From assembly GCA_016873655.1 (NCBI GenBank), contig VGWI01000004.1:1-64000 (forward strand): a stretch of 64,000 nucleotides of DNA, given 5' to 3'. Shown piece after piece: positions 29,938 through 40,209 of this stretch. Every line of letters begins with the position of its first letter. Positions within the stretch are counted from its first letter, which is position 1. A program made the translations under genes and the position numbers. Below the pieces are notes generated by a model. That model was given only the letters and a program-made list of their open reading frames with translations. It did no database searches and was not told where the DNA came from. The DNA is from Lentisphaerota bacterium (lineage in GTDB: Bacteria; Verrucomicrobiota; Kiritimatiellia; UBA8416; VGWI01).

Positions 29938-30709
29938 GAACATGAGAAGGCCCATACAAATCGCCGCGTTGATGGCTGCGGCGTGTCTGATTGCGTGGAG
30001 TGTGCATGCTGTTCCGCTGGTAACCGAACAGGGCGGCACGATGTCGGGGTGGGACGCCGAGGAATTTGGTGGTGGCGCACCGTATCTGACGCCCGATCCG
30101 CCTACCGCAGTTGGTGACATCCACGGCACCGGGACTGCTGGTCTGCAGATGACAGGTCCCAACAGCCCGCAAGGGACCTATGAGGATCGCGTTTTTAACA
30201 CCACGACGCTTGCAGGGGACTGGTCGAACATTGGGGGTGGGCAGGTTCGATCGATCAGGATGGACTTTTTCTCGGACACCCACAATTTTGGCACCTATGA
30301 TGGAACCACAGACGCGCCTCAACAGCTCTCGATCTACTGGCTGGGACAGTCAGGGGCGATGTGGGCACTAACGGTTGTGCCCTATGGAAACTGGGACTCT
30401 CTCTATGCGGACCTGCATTCGGACGAAGCTTGGATAGACCTGAATGGTCTGTTCTCCGACACCGACCCTGAGTTCGGGCAGGACATGTCGAATACTGTGG
30501 CTGAAGTCGGTATAAGGCTTGCGTATCGGCCAGGCTATGACGGCGCGCGTTTCGGAATAGGTAGTTTCTCGTTGGATAGCGAGTACTACGCAGTTCCTGA
30601 GCCGCGGACCTATGCGGTTTTGGGCATGGCGGTGCTGTCATTGGGAGTCACGTTCAGGCGCCGCATAGGCGAGAAGATGGGCGCGTTTGTTTCGTCGCTG
30701 AAGAGTTGA
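29938..30709 (+). CDS. PEP-CTERM sorting-domain protein, cassette component C (copy 1)
   Basis: Signal peptide MNMRRPIQIAALMAAACLIAWSVHA; C-terminal VPEPRTYAVLGMAVLSLGVTFRRR. Confidence 0.88.
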
Positions 30710-30740
30710 CACGGAAGCGAGCAGGAAAAGAATCCTCGGG

Positions 30741-30776
30741 AAGGCGGTCTTGCGCTTGTGAGGCCGCCTTTCTTAT
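30741..30776 (+). terminator. Rho-independent terminator
   Basis: aaggcggtct-tgcgcttgtg-aggccgcctt hairpin (one G.U pair) followed by tcttattt. Confidence 0.8.
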
Positions 30777-30812
30777 TTGCCGGGGGGATCGCGGCACAAG
30801 GGAGAAGGGGCC

Positions 30813-31835
30813 ATGAAGGCTGCAATAGCGGGCTACTCTCAGTCAGGCAAGAAGACGCTTTTCACACTCCTTACAGGGCGGAAACTCCACGCAGCGGCAA
30901 AGCCGGGCGAGGCCGTTGAGGGGCGGGCGGCAGTTCGCGATCCGCGTGTGGACAGGATAGCGGGCATAGTCAGGCCCGCAAAGACCACCTACGCCGAAAC
31001 GGTGCTTCAGCTCTGCCCTGATGCCGGGGAAGGCGCGTCCCGCGACTGGGTCGATCCGGCCAGGCGCTGCGACCTCGTGTGCTTCCTGGTCAGGGCTTTC
31101 AGCGACGGCAGCGTATACCACCCGAAGGGAAGCGTTGATCCTGTCAGGGACAGGCGTGAGCTTCAGGCTGAGCTGCTGCTGGCGGACTTGGAGATGGTTG
31201 AGACGAGGCTCGACCGGATGTCGAAAGAGAAGCGGGCCGGTCTCACTTCCTCGCAGAAGGCAGAGGAGCATGTTCTAACCCGCTGCAAGAGTGCCCTTGA
31301 GGACGAGAAGCCGGCTTCAGCGCTTAACCTCGACTCCCACGAGGTGGCGTCTGTTCGCAGCCTGGGATTGCTTACTCTGAAGCCGGTTCTCTGGATACTC
31401 AACGTCGATGAAGATGACCTGGCCGAGAAGGGGGATGAGATAAGGATTTCGTGCAGGATCGAAGAAGAGATCGCAGAGATGGATGGCGCAGAAGAGCGCC
31501 GGGAGTACCTTTCCGCGCTGGGTCTGAAGGAACCGGGCATAGACAGGTTCAATGCCCGCGCCTACGATGCGCTTGGGTACATGTCCTTCTACACAATGGG
31601 CGAGGACGAAGTGCGGGCATGGACGATTCGCAAGGGGGCGCTTGCGCCGGAGGCCGCGGGCAGGATACACAGCGACATTGAGCGCGGTTTCATCCGTGCC
31701 GAGGTGATCAAATACGATGACCTTGTCGCCCTGGGGTCAGAGAAGGCAGTGCGTGAGCACGGCAAAGTGATGCTAAAAGGCAAGGATTACGCTATACAGG
31801 ACGGAGACATCTGCTCGTTCCTGTTCAACGTCTGA
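30813..31835 (+). CDS. YchF-family (OLA1-like) protein with degenerate G motifs and C-terminal TGS-like domain
   Basis: C-terminal FYTMGEDEVRAWTIRKGALAPEAAGRIHSDIERGFIRAEVIKYDDLV...AIQDGDICSFLFNV; P-loop GYSQSGKKT; NVDE. Confidence 0.85.
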   Translation: MKAAIAGYSQSGKKTLFTLLTGRKLHAAAKPGEAVEGRAAVRDPRVDRIAGIVRPAKTTYAETVLQLCPDAGEGASRDWVDPARRCDLVCFLVRAFSDGSVYHPKGSVDPVRDRRELQAELLLADLEMVETRLDRMSKEKRAGLTSSQKAEEHVLTRCKSALEDEKPASALNLDSHEVASVRSLGLLTLKPVLWILNVDEDDLAEKGDEIRISCRIEEEIAEMDGAEERREYLSALGLKEPGIDRFNARAYDALGYMSFYTMGEDEVRAWTIRKGALAPEAAGRIHSDIERGFIRAEVIKYDDLVALGSEKAVREHGKVMLKGKDYAIQDGDICSFLFNV

Positions 31836-31856
31836 CCCGACACGTTCTCGAGTGGC

Positions 31857-32876
31857 TCAATCCTCTGATGGAGCCGGTGGTTTGTAGGCGCCGTATTCAA
31901 TCTTTCCGGACGTCCTGATTTCCTGGAAGAAGTCGCGTGCGGCTTCGTCTCTTTTCCGCCGCTGAAGGGTCTCCCTTATTTCTCCGTCTGTCATCTCCTT
32001 GGCTGCGGCGCGTCCCGTCACCTGGATTATGTGATAGCCAAACGGCGTTTCGACGACTTCTCCGATTGCATTTTCCTCCTGAGAGAACGCGGCGTCTTCG
32101 AATGCCTTGACCATTCGACCCCTGGGGAATTCTCCCAGGTCCCCTCCGCGGGCTTTGCTGGGGCAGTCGGAATGTTCCGATGCAAGCTTCGCGAAATCAG
32201 CGCCGTCAACGAGTTCCTTCCGAATGCCTTCGGTCTTTTCCCTGGCCGCCGTGCGTGATTCCTCCGGATCGTCCGGCTTGGATGCGATGAGTATGTGCCT
32301 GGCTTTCACAGTCTGGGGTCTATCCAGGCTTCCCTTGCTGTCGGCACGCGCGGCGGCCACTTCGGCGTCCGTTACGGAGACCCGGTTGGACAGAGCCTGT
32401 GAAAGGAGCTTCTCTACTCTGAGCCCTGTGCGCAGTTCCTGCATCATGCGCTCTTTCCCCACGGGGCTTTCGTTCATGATCTGGTCAACGGTCTTCCCCG
32501 GGGGGAGCCGCGTCGCGATCTTCGCTAGGGCGTCTTCTTCCTCTGCCTTCGAAACGCCCAAGTTCAGGCGGTCCGCTTCGTCCGTGAGGAGGGTTTTCAT
32601 GATGTACTGGTCCACGATGAAATCGAACATTCGCTTCCTGATGGCATTCACCTCCTCGGCAGGCGTGTCCGGGCGCAGGGCCAGCATGCGGAGGTTCGTT
32701 TCTTTCTCCGCTTCGGATCGGAGAAGCTTGTGGCCGTTGACGGTGACCAGAACGTCATCCTGATTCGCCTTGCCTGTGTCGGAAGTGCCGCCTGAAGGAG
32801 AAGTCGGATCCTCGGAACTGCGTCCGCAACCAGCCGTTAAGAGCGCGGCAATGACGAGAGTCGAGAACAGTTTCAT
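31857..32876 (-). CDS. PpiC/SurA-type peptidylprolyl isomerase lipoprotein
   Basis: Lipobox [23 protein letters not shown]...; [22 protein letters not shown]...[16 protein letters not shown]. Confidence 0.92.
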   Translation of the reverse strand: MKLFSTLVIAALLTAGCGRSSEDPTSPSGGTSDTGKANQDDVLVTVNGHKLLRSEAEKETNLRMLALRPDTPAEEVNAIRKRMFDFIVDQYIMKTLLTDEADRLNLGVSKAEEEDALAKIATRLPPGKTVDQIMNESPVGKERMMQELRTGLRVEKLLSQALSNRVSVTDAEVAAARADSKGSLDRPQTVKARHILIASKPDDPEESRTAAREKTEGIRKELVDGADFAKLASEHSDCPSKARGGDLGEFPRGRMVKAFEDAAFSQEENAIGEVVETPFGYHIIQVTGRAAAKEMTDGEIRETLQRRKRDEAARDFFQEIRTSGKIEYGAYKPPAPSED

Positions 32877-33688
32877 CGTTGTCCTTCCTCCACGCGCCTT
32901 TGCCCGGCCAGTGAGCACAGCTCGTAGGTGAGCTGCCTGCCCCGGATCGGGGAATGCGCGTGCAATTCGATGAATGTACCCATTACGCGGCGGATTTCAA
33001 GAAGACGATTCCGCGGGTGTTCGAGAGCCCGGGTGTCAGGGTGCTGGCTGCCGGCGCGAAGCCAATGCCTGATTGTGTTCACGGAGTGCAGGGACAATGT
33101 GTCAGCGGCAGCGGGAAGGTGTGCATCGCAGGCGTTGCAGACGACCCCGCCTCTCACGCTGTCGAACCTTATGGGAGCGTTCGGGGCGACCGGGGAATCC
33201 AGCTTGTGCCCGCAGGATGCGCAGGACTCCACGCCGGGCGTCCATCCTGCTGACTTCATGCACAAGGTCTCGAAACGGCACAGAATCGGTATTGGCGGAA
33301 GGCCTGATGCCAGTGCGTCAAGCGAGGAGTTCAACACACCGTACATTTCCCGGTCAGGAGAACCCGGGGCGCCGACGGCCATGGACAGCGCGCAGACGTA
33401 TGAAGCCGCGCAGTATGCACGCCAGTCATGCCTCAGCTCAGTGCGGGTCTTGATGGGCGCTATACTCCTGGCTATGTGAGTTCCGCTTCGTTCGCGCTCG
33501 TAGTACAGGAGTTCGCAGGACTGGAACAGGTCGTACTGCCCGAAGAATTCACTTTTCGGACGGCGGGCGCCCTTGACAAGCGTCGACATCTGGCCGCGGT
33601 CGGGCGTAAGCCATGCAACGAAATGCGAAGTGTTCGAGTGACGGGAGATCCTGAGCGCAACGGCTTCGGTGCGGAATATGGAGCTCAT
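32873..33688 (-). CDS. recO: DNA repair protein RecO
   Basis: [62 protein letters not shown]...CNAC zinc motif. Confidence 0.88.
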   Translation of the reverse strand: MSSIFRTEAVALRISRHSNTSHFVAWLTPDRGQMSTLVKGARRPKSEFFGQYDLFQSCELLYYERERSGTHIARSIAPIKTRTELRHDWRAYCAASYVCALSMAVGAPGSPDREMYGVLNSSLDALASGLPPIPILCRFETLCMKSAGWTPGVESCASCGHKLDSPVAPNAPIRFDSVRGGVVCNACDAHLPAAADTLSLHSVNTIRHWLRAGSQHPDTRALEHPRNRLLEIRRVMGTFIELHAHSPIRGRQLTYELCSLAGQRRVEEGQR

Positions 33689-34179
33689 TGATTGCGTTTC
33701 CGGGGTCTCAAGCGCACGATCGGCGTGATCAGCCCTGATGCATCGGCATCTCGCAGCCAGCGCAATTCTCTGCGCCTCATCCTGGTTTGGTGTGGCCGGG
33801 TCGAGTCATCCTGTCCATGGAGGTGATCGCATCCGTGAGCCAGATACAGAGCGAGTTCCCGGTCTGGGCTCCATCCTATACGGCGTGCCTGCTCAACCGC
33901 GCGTTCGGCATTGATCATTATCTCACCTGCAGGCCCTTCAGTGTCTCCGGGGAACGTGCTGTAACGCACGGCTATCACATCGGTCGGTCGGTCATGTCCC
34001 AGCATCGCTGAATTTGCTGCTGAGATCCTGGCGTCGTCCGCAACGGAGACGGCGAGGGTGCTCCATGACAATGTCTTGTCCAGGTAGTGCGCCCGTTTCA
34101 TCAGATACCGGCCCAGGCGCACGAGGGGCCGCCTGTCGATGCCGATCACGTGCTGAAGATTGAGCACTTCAACATTCAT
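33685..34179 (-). CDS. ybeY: Endoribonuclease YbeY-like; third metal-ligand His replaced by Asp
   Basis: TDVIAVRYSTFPGD...GEIMINAERAVEQAR...ELALYLAHGCDHLHGQDD; 4-nt overlap with recO. Confidence 0.85.
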   Translation of the reverse strand: MNVEVLNLQHVIGIDRRPLVRLGRYLMKRAHYLDKTLSWSTLAVSVADDARISAANSAMLGHDRPTDVIAVRYSTFPGDTEGPAGEIMINAERAVEQARRIGWSPDRELALYLAHGCDHLHGQDDSTRPHQTRMRRRELRWLRDADASGLITPIVRLRPRKRNQ

Positions 34180-34367
34180 TGCCACTCCATGGCGCATTCT
34201 ATCCGCCGAAGGTCTCCGCTTACAGTTCATTCGCTCTCGTGGGTGCCTGGGCCGTCGATGGGCCGTCGGTGGCGGGCTGTGGCAGGGAGTGTGCCGACGT
34301 GAGCGGCTGGAGTATCGCGTGGTGCGGCTTGCGCCATGGGACCTCCGGGCGCTATTGTCCACCTTGC

Positions 34368-35471
34368 ATGAAGAGCGTGCACATTCTTGTTGGCGACGAG
34401 TTTCTCTGTGATGCAAGGGCGAGAGAGCTGCTTGCGCCATTGGCTGGCGGAGGGGACGGGTCTCTTTGTATCGAGAAGATTGATGGCAGGGCGGAGAAGG
34501 CCGATGCTGCTGCGGCTTCGCTTTCAGCCTGCCTGGCGGCGGTGCGGACAGTCGGTTTCTTCGGGCAGGGAAAGGGCACATGGCTGCAAAGCGCTTCGTT
34601 TCTCGGGGCTTCCAGCAGGGCATCATCCCAGGAAGTAAAGTCACTGTGCGAGGCTCTTGCTGCTGAGATCAAGGCAGGGCTCTTGCCCGGGCATGTTCTT
34701 GTCATAACGGCTCCCGCGATAGACAAGCGACAGTCGTTCTTCAAGTCGGTAGAGAAGCTTGCGGATGTGGAGATTCTCGGTATCGCCGAAAGACAGGGCG
34801 GAGTCGGCAAGGCCACTCATGATGTTGTCGCCGGGGTCCTTTCCGATGCAGGGGTTCGGCCCGGTCCCGGCGTTGTCCAGTTGCTTTCTGAGCGCACGGG
34901 GAGTGACATGCGCACGGTCGTCTCAGAGGTCGAGAAACTGGCGCTCTACGCGGGGGGCGGAGGGCGCATTTCAGTCGAGGATGTGGAACTGCTCGTTCCT
35001 GTCTCCCGTGAGCTGCCGGCATGGGATCTTGCGGATGCTTTCGGGCGCCGCGACCTGCGAAGGTCGCTCCTGCTGCTGAGGCAGTTGATGTTCCAGGGCG
35101 CGGAGCCGATGCTCCTTCTTTCAGCGCTGCGCGGCAGAGTCAGGGACCTCGCGGTGTTGCGGGAGGCGCTGGACAGGAACTGGGCGCACCTTTCGTCGGG
35201 AGGCAGGGGGGCGGTGCTGTGGCGTGAATGGCCCGAATCCGCATCTGCGGCGTTTGATGACGGGCTGGTGAAGGATCCACGGTCCATTCACCCGTACAGG
35301 GCACTGCTGCTGTGTGAACAGGCGAAGAGTTTCACGGAGCATGAACTCATCGTGGCCAGGAGGATACTGGTCAACTGCTGCCGTTTGCTGTTGTCTTCTT
35401 CCCGTTGTCAGCCGGGGTGGATTCTCGAGATGGCGCTGCTTCGCATTCTAGCGCCCAGTCGCGCCAAGTGA
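34368..35471 (+). CDS. holA: DNA polymerase III subunit delta (HolA)
   Basis: VHILVGDEFLCDARARELL; LLSERTGSDMRTVVSEVEKLALYAGGGGRISVEDVELLVP; WDLADAFGRRDLRRSLLLLRQLMFQGAEPMLLLSAL. Confidence 0.85.
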   Translation: MKSVHILVGDEFLCDARARELLAPLAGGGDGSLCIEKIDGRAEKADAAAASLSACLAAVRTVGFFGQGKGTWLQSASFLGASSRASSQEVKSLCEALAAEIKAGLLPGHVLVITAPAIDKRQSFFKSVEKLADVEILGIAERQGGVGKATHDVVAGVLSDAGVRPGPGVVQLLSERTGSDMRTVVSEVEKLALYAGGGGRISVEDVELLVPVSRELPAWDLADAFGRRDLRRSLLLLRQLMFQGAEPMLLLSALRGRVRDLAVLREALDRNWAHLSSGGRGAVLWREWPESASAAFDDGLVKDPRSIHPYRALLLCEQAKSFTEHELIVARRILVNCCRLLLSSSRCQPGWILEMALLRILAPSRAK

Positions 35472-35577
35472 TCAAGGCGATCAGCTGACACGCGGCAGAG
35501 GCGAACCAAGAGCTGGGATTGCGCTGCGCCAGAGCGAAACGTTGCCGAAGTGTTCATTCGGTGAAGAAGCCAGTTGC

Positions 35578-35606
35578 TTGACACGAGAGCCCCGGCGTTG
35601 CATTAT
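35578..35606 (+). promoter_or_regulatory. Sigma70-like promoter for tRNA-Thr
   Basis: TTGACA-17 nt-CATTAT; -10 ends 18 nt before the tRNA 5' end. Confidence 0.75.
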
Positions 35607-35623
35607 CGCGCGCCTTGTTCCGG

Positions 35624-35699
35624 GCCAACGTAGCTCAGTCGGTAGAGCAGCTCACTCGTAATGAGCAGGTCCTCGGTTCGATTCCGAGCGTTGGCTCCA
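35624..35699 (+). tRNA. tRNA-Thr (anticodon CGT), encoded CCA
   Basis: GCCAACG...CGTTGGC acceptor, anticodon arm GCTCA-CTCGTAA-TGAGC, GGTTCGATTCC T-arm, TCCA 3' end. Confidence 0.96.
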
Positions 35700-35781
35700 A
35701 CTCAGACCGGCCGGTCGTGCATCCATCAAGGAACGTAGCGTCTGTTCCTGAAACCGCCTCGGTCCCCCGGTCAGGTCCAGA

Positions 35782-35814
35782 CAAAAGGAAAGGGGCGCCT
35801 TTCGCGGCGCCCCT
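35782..35814 (-). terminator. Rho-independent terminator downstream of ilvC
   Basis: Minus strand AGGGGCGCC-gcgaaa-GGCGCCCCT followed by TTCCTTTTGT. Confidence 0.8.
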
Positions 35815-35845
35815 CCCGGTGTCAACGCTATCCGAATGTATGGCG

Positions 35846-36946
35846 TCAGTTCGACCGCCTGCCGGAGATGCCCTTTGTTGCCTTGGTAATGGCCTTGGCC
35901 TTCTCGTGGGGACGAAGGGATCTGACGGCCTTTCCCGCAAGCCACATCTCTGAGTTGCCCATCGTGGACAGCTCGGAGTCGAGCTTCTTCCGGTAGTCCT
36001 TTCCTCCGCACGCAGTGATGACGCGCCTTGTTTCCTTGCCTGACTTGACGGCGGCGTACAGCTGCTTGAAGACCGGCATCGCCGCCTTCTTGAAGCGTGG
36101 CTTCCAGTCGAGAGCGCCGCGCTGTGCCGTGGCCGAGCAGTTCGAGAACATCCAGTCCATGCCGTTCTCGTCAACCAGGCGTATGAGACTCTGGGTGAGT
36201 TCCTCAACGGTCTCGTTGAATGCCTCGCTGGGAGAGTGGCCGTTGCGTCGGAGCGTATCGTACTGCGCCTCCATAACGCCCGCCAGGGCGCCCATGAGTA
36301 TTCCCCTCTCGCCGGTGAGGTCGCTGAACACTTCGTGCTCGAAAGACGTCGGGAAGAGGTAGCCGGAACCTATTCCGATGCCGACGGCAAGGCAGCGTTC
36401 TTCAGCGCGGCCGGTTGCATCCTGGAACACGGCATAGCTCGAATTGATGCCGGCGCCAGAAAGGAAGTTGCGGCGGACCGAGGTGCCGGACCCCTTCGGG
36501 GCCACAAGGATGACATCCACGTCGGCAGGCGGCACTACGCCCGTCTGGTCCTTGTAGACGATTGAGAAGCCGTGCGAGAAATACAGGGCATCGCCAGTCT
36601 TCAGGTGCTTGCGGATTGATGGCCAGATGACACGCTGGGCCGCATCCGTTACGAGCATCTGGATGATGGTTCCGCGCTCTGCCGCCTCTTCGATATCGAA
36701 GAGTGTTTTCCCCGGGACCCATCCATCGCGAAGCGCCCTGTTCCAGTCCTGCTTGAAGGCCTTCGACTGTCCGATGATGACGTTCAGGCCGTTCTCCTTC
36801 ATGTTCAACGCTTGTGCGGGGCCCTGAACGCCGTAGCCGATGACGGCTATAGTTTCTCCGCGAAGAATTCTGCGCGCCTTTGAGAGGCTGAACTCCTTGC
36901 GCGTGACAACGTCTTCCTTGGTCCCACCGAAGTCAATCTTGGCCAT
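35846..36946 (-). CDS. ilvC: Ketol-acid reductoisomerase
   Basis: IAVIGYGVQGPAQALNMKENGLNVIIGQ; FSHGFSIVY; DVDVILVAPKGSGTSVRRNF; SDLTGERGILMGALAG; SNCSATAQRGALDW. Confidence 0.96.
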   Translation of the reverse strand: MAKIDFGGTKEDVVTRKEFSLSKARRILRGETIAVIGYGVQGPAQALNMKENGLNVIIGQSKAFKQDWNRALRDGWVPGKTLFDIEEAAERGTIIQMLVTDAAQRVIWPSIRKHLKTGDALYFSHGFSIVYKDQTGVVPPADVDVILVAPKGSGTSVRRNFLSGAGINSSYAVFQDATGRAEERCLAVGIGIGSGYLFPTSFEHEVFSDLTGERGILMGALAGVMEAQYDTLRRNGHSPSEAFNETVEELTQSLIRLVDENGMDWMFSNCSATAQRGALDWKPRFKKAAMPVFKQLYAAVKSGKETRRVITACGGKDYRKKLDSELSTMGNSEMWLAGKAVRSLRPHEKAKAITKATKGISGRRSN

Positions 36947-37082
36947 GGCTTTTCTCCTTGAGTTCGCGCGTTGCCGCTGCCGGGAGAGAACCCGGCAGAC
37001 GCGCGAACGGGCATAATAGGCCTGGCAGGCGTTCCGTCAAGTTCTGCCTCACCAGGCGCGTGCTCAATCTTCCGGCATCCCG

Positions 37083-37723
37083 GTCTCAAAGCGATGTTGA
37101 TGGCAGGTCCCTGAAGAGCGCGCCGACAACGCGGCCGCTGACGGCAATGCCGGCACAGGAGCCGGTGTAGTTGCCTTTCATGGTGTCGCTCTGCAGTTCA
37201 AGTTCGAGCGAGAACGACGCCGGCGCCGGCGTTCTGCCTGTTATGTCGGTTCCGACTCGCAGGAGTATCTTTAGCCTGGCGTTTCCGCCAAGCAGTTCCT
37301 CGGGAACAAGCCCCCCCAGAATCCCGTCACCGTAGACGACAGGGCCCCACTTGCCCTCACGCACCACCAATCCTACATGGTATGGACGTGCGGGAGACCA
37401 CGGGTCCGGAGCTGAGTTCTCCCTTCTTCGGTGAGGTAAGCTCGCTCGCCCTGGCCGATGCCCCCTCAAGGCGCACGAAGACCTGATTATTCAGCGGCGG
37501 CAGAGACGGGTCGGGGGGCTTGTCAGACTCCGCCGCTATCGAGGGCGCGAGGGCATTGATCAGCATCAGCGGGAATGCGTGACGGATCTGCCGCGATCAG
37601 CCGCTTCTTTATCGCCTTGAAGTCGGAAGGCGTCTTTACGGGGAAGTAGATGTACACGTCCATGCTTGTCCGGTGTCTCCCCGTTTCATGGGCGAAAAAA
37701 GTCATCCATGGGCACCCATGCAA
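37083..37723 (-). pseudogene. Frameshifted remnant(s) of an unidentified exported protein
   Basis: Adjacent minus-strand ORFs in different frames (37523-37723, 37357-37566, 37086-37469) whose peptides read on from each other. Confidence 0.45.
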
Positions 37724-37820
37724 TCAAGCCCCATGCCTGCCGGACGGAGCTCTGTCGGGGGCGAAAGGTGTTGATAGGCGGGCGATGAAGTGGTAGCGCG
37801 TGTCGCGGGCGGGCGAGAAG

Positions 37821-38447
37821 ATGAAGATAACGGTAATAAGCGACTCACTCACCAACGACGAGCCGGAGAACTGGCTCAGCCTTCTTCCGGATATGGCGCC
37901 GGGAATCACAGTGGCGGCCAACGCCCACGGCGGATGGACGACGCACAGCTTCTTCAAGGAGAAGTTCCGCGATGCGGCCTTTACCCGGGTCGAACCGGAT
38001 ACTGACGTCTTCATCCTGTTGGTGGGGTCAAACAACATTTTCGAGGACTTCGGCGGATCCGATGAGGCGGTGCGGCTTGCCGTTGCCGGCGTGGAGCGCA
38101 TTGCGGGCCGGGCGCTTGCCCTCGCGCCCCGGGCGGGTGTGCTTCTCGCAGCGCCGCCGAATGTCGCGCTGGCGAACGTGCAGTTCCAGATGACAACGCC
38201 GCCGCGACGCATTCTCCCGGAGACGCCTTTCTTCCTCGCGGAACTGGGAGCGGAGTACCAGCGATTGGCCGGGCGGCGGGGATGGATGTTCGTGAACCTG
38301 TTCCCATTGCTGGAGGACGTTGATTTTGCAGACGCCGCACACCCGAATCCGGCGGGAAACAGGAAGATAGCGGCTGCGGTCTTGAAGACACTCATCGAAG
38401 GGGGCTGCATTGGGGGCGACGGGTCACTTGCGGAGGTCAGGGAATGA
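37821..38447 (+). CDS. SGNH/GDSL-type hydrolase
   Basis: MKITVISDSLTN (block I), ANAHGGWTT, LLVGSNNIFED (block III), DAAHPNPAGN (block V). Confidence 0.8.
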   Translation: MKITVISDSLTNDEPENWLSLLPDMAPGITVAANAHGGWTTHSFFKEKFRDAAFTRVEPDTDVFILLVGSNNIFEDFGGSDEAVRLAVAGVERIAGRALALAPRAGVLLAAPPNVALANVQFQMTTPPRRILPETPFFLAELGAEYQRLAGRRGWMFVNLFPLLEDVDFADAAHPNPAGNRKIAAAVLKTLIEGGCIGGDGSLAEVRE

Positions 38448-38449
38448 CA

Positions 38450-38769
38450 GTGGGCTTGAAACCGGTGCGGTGTGGCGTCTCGTGAGTACGGCCGCGGGAT
38501 GGAAGGAGACAGGCGGATCGGAAACGATCGAGCTGGAATGTGACTCGGGCCGCATTGTCATAGAGGACCTCAAGGGCGGCTCGCTGCTGATGGAAACGGC
38601 CGGCGGTATCACGCGCGAGTCGACAGGCGGGTTGCCCTCAATTCACTGGGGGCAGGTCGAGAACTTCGCGAAGCATCTTGTCTCCGGAGGCCGGCTTGCG
38701 TGCGACGGGCGCGAAGGGCGCAGGTCTGCGGTGGTTCTTGACTTCATTTCCATTCTTTCTGAAAATTGA
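38450..38769 (+). pseudogene. C-terminal fragment of a Gfo/Idh/MocA-family oxidoreductase
   Basis: GRIVIEDLKGGSLLMETA...HWGQVENFAKHLVSGGRLACDGREGRRSAVVLDFI; no N-terminal Rossmann domain upstream. Confidence 0.6.
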
Positions 38770-38887
38770 GTGGGGGTGGGGGTGCCCACGATCACCCCTC
38801 AGGAACGCGACGGTGCCAGATCCGGGCATCTCGGGTTGTTGGCATAGCTCAAAAAAAAGAGTGGCAGTTTCTTGTCGGGGTGCTAGA

Positions 38888-40201
38888 ATGCCCTCAATCA
38901 TGATCAGAATGGCGCAGCTCTCAAACGTGCCTGCACGCATCTGCAGGATCGCTTCGGCTGCCGCAGCGCTCGTTTCATTGTGTGCGGCGGCAGCGTCTGG
39001 AGCCGAGGCGCTTGTGCCGTATTCCACCGGCTTTGAAGGCGGCAGTCTCGGTGCTGAATGGTCCGTGTCGGGGTCCGGGTCAGCGTCTGTTCAGGTTGGG
39101 AAAGGCGTGCAGGGCAACAGGGGTTGTGCGATCGCCGACTGCAAGCTGAATCTTGCGGTGACGAACGCGCCGGCGGTCGGTTCCAACGTCTGGGTGCGTG
39201 TGTTCGTCAAGCCGGTTCCCGTGGACGAGACAATTGCCCCCACTCCGGCGACGAACGCCGTAGCGGCTTTCTACATCAGTCAGTCCGGCGTCCTCAAGGC
39301 GGTTGCCACGAATTCCTACAAGGATGTCGCCTCCGGGATGCCTACGAACGTATGGATGGGTTTCGCCGTGCATCTTGACTACGGGGCCCAGGCTTATGAC
39401 CTGTATCAGCTCCCGACAAACAGCGCCTACGGTGCCCCGATGCAGAGGCTCAATCCCGCGCCCCTTGCCTTCTACACGGGAGCAACTCACCGCAGCACGC
39501 TCCAGCAGGTTGCCATAGAAAGTTCGTCCACCGGCTATGTTGACGCCGTCGCGATCGGAGTGGAGACAGGGATGCTCTCCGTTGCTCAGTATGTCAGGAT
39601 AGACGATCGGCCGGCAGGGAAGTCAACCATGACAGCACCGCCTCCTTATGAATATTCCGGCTCGGCGGCGACGATGGCAGGCCGGCTGGGCGACGATATG
39701 AAACGCGGTTCGGCGGACGGGGATGTGGTCAGGTTCCTCACGACAAACGGATGGAAGAACTCGCAGCTCAACGTCGGCGCATGGCAGGTGCCGAACGATG
39801 TTGAGATACCTCACGGGCAGTCGGTGCTGATCGACCGCCGTGCAAACTCCAGAGACTCCGTCGCGTTCTATCCGTACAACACGGCACCCACGAATGCCGT
39901 ACAGATGATCTTCGATGATGGAACCCCGGTCAAATTGGGCTGGAACAATCTGGTATGGCCGGCGGCTCTTGGCGAGCGCGGACAGAGCGACGGTGCCGGG
40001 TGGCATTTCGATGCTGCGGCAAACGGTGACAAGCTTTGGATCTACAGGGACGGGCAGTACGTCGTCCTGAAGTACGACAGTGGCGACGGGAAATGGAAGG
40101 AAATCGGCGTAAGGACGGAATCGGCCGTGAAGCTGCGGCCGGGCGAAACGTTCTGGTACAAGCGGGTGGCAAGCACCTATCCGTGGAACCCGTCCAATTG
40201 A
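38888..40201 (+). CDS. Exported protein, cassette component A (copy 2)
   Basis: Signal-like RIASAAAALVSLCAAAASGAEA; YSTGFEGGSLGAEW; C-terminal GDKLWIYRDGQYVVLKYDSGDGKWKEI...LRPGETFWYKR, paralogous to the 27538 protein. Confidence 0.75.
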   Translation: MPSIMIRMAQLSNVPARICRIASAAAALVSLCAAAASGAEALVPYSTGFEGGSLGAEWSVSGSGSASVQVGKGVQGNRGCAIADCKLNLAVTNAPAVGSNVWVRVFVKPVPVDETIAPTPATNAVAAFYISQSGVLKAVATNSYKDVASGMPTNVWMGFAVHLDYGAQAYDLYQLPTNSAYGAPMQRLNPAPLAFYTGATHRSTLQQVAIESSSTGYVDAVAIGVETGMLSVAQYVRIDDRPAGKSTMTAPPPYEYSGSAATMAGRLGDDMKRGSADGDVVRFLTTNGWKNSQLNVGAWQVPNDVEIPHGQSVLIDRRANSRDSVAFYPYNTAPTNAVQMIFDDGTPVKLGWNNLVWPAALGERGQSDGAGWHFDAAANGDKLWIYRDGQYVVLKYDSGDGKWKEIGVRTESAVKLRPGETFWYKRVASTYPWNPSN

Positions 40202-40209
40202 GGTCATAC

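Noticed and set aside
35615-35953. 112-aa plus-strand ORF
   Set aside because: Begins inside tRNA-Thr and runs through a terminator and the ilvC 3' end.
38862-38876. Sigma-54-like site (TGGCAGTTTCTTGT) upstream of the second PEP-CTERM cassette
   Set aside because: GG-to-G spacing is one base short of the -24/-12 requirement and the GC doublet is GT; an overlapping GTGGCA-17-TAGAAT sigma70-like reading is equally possible, so no call made.
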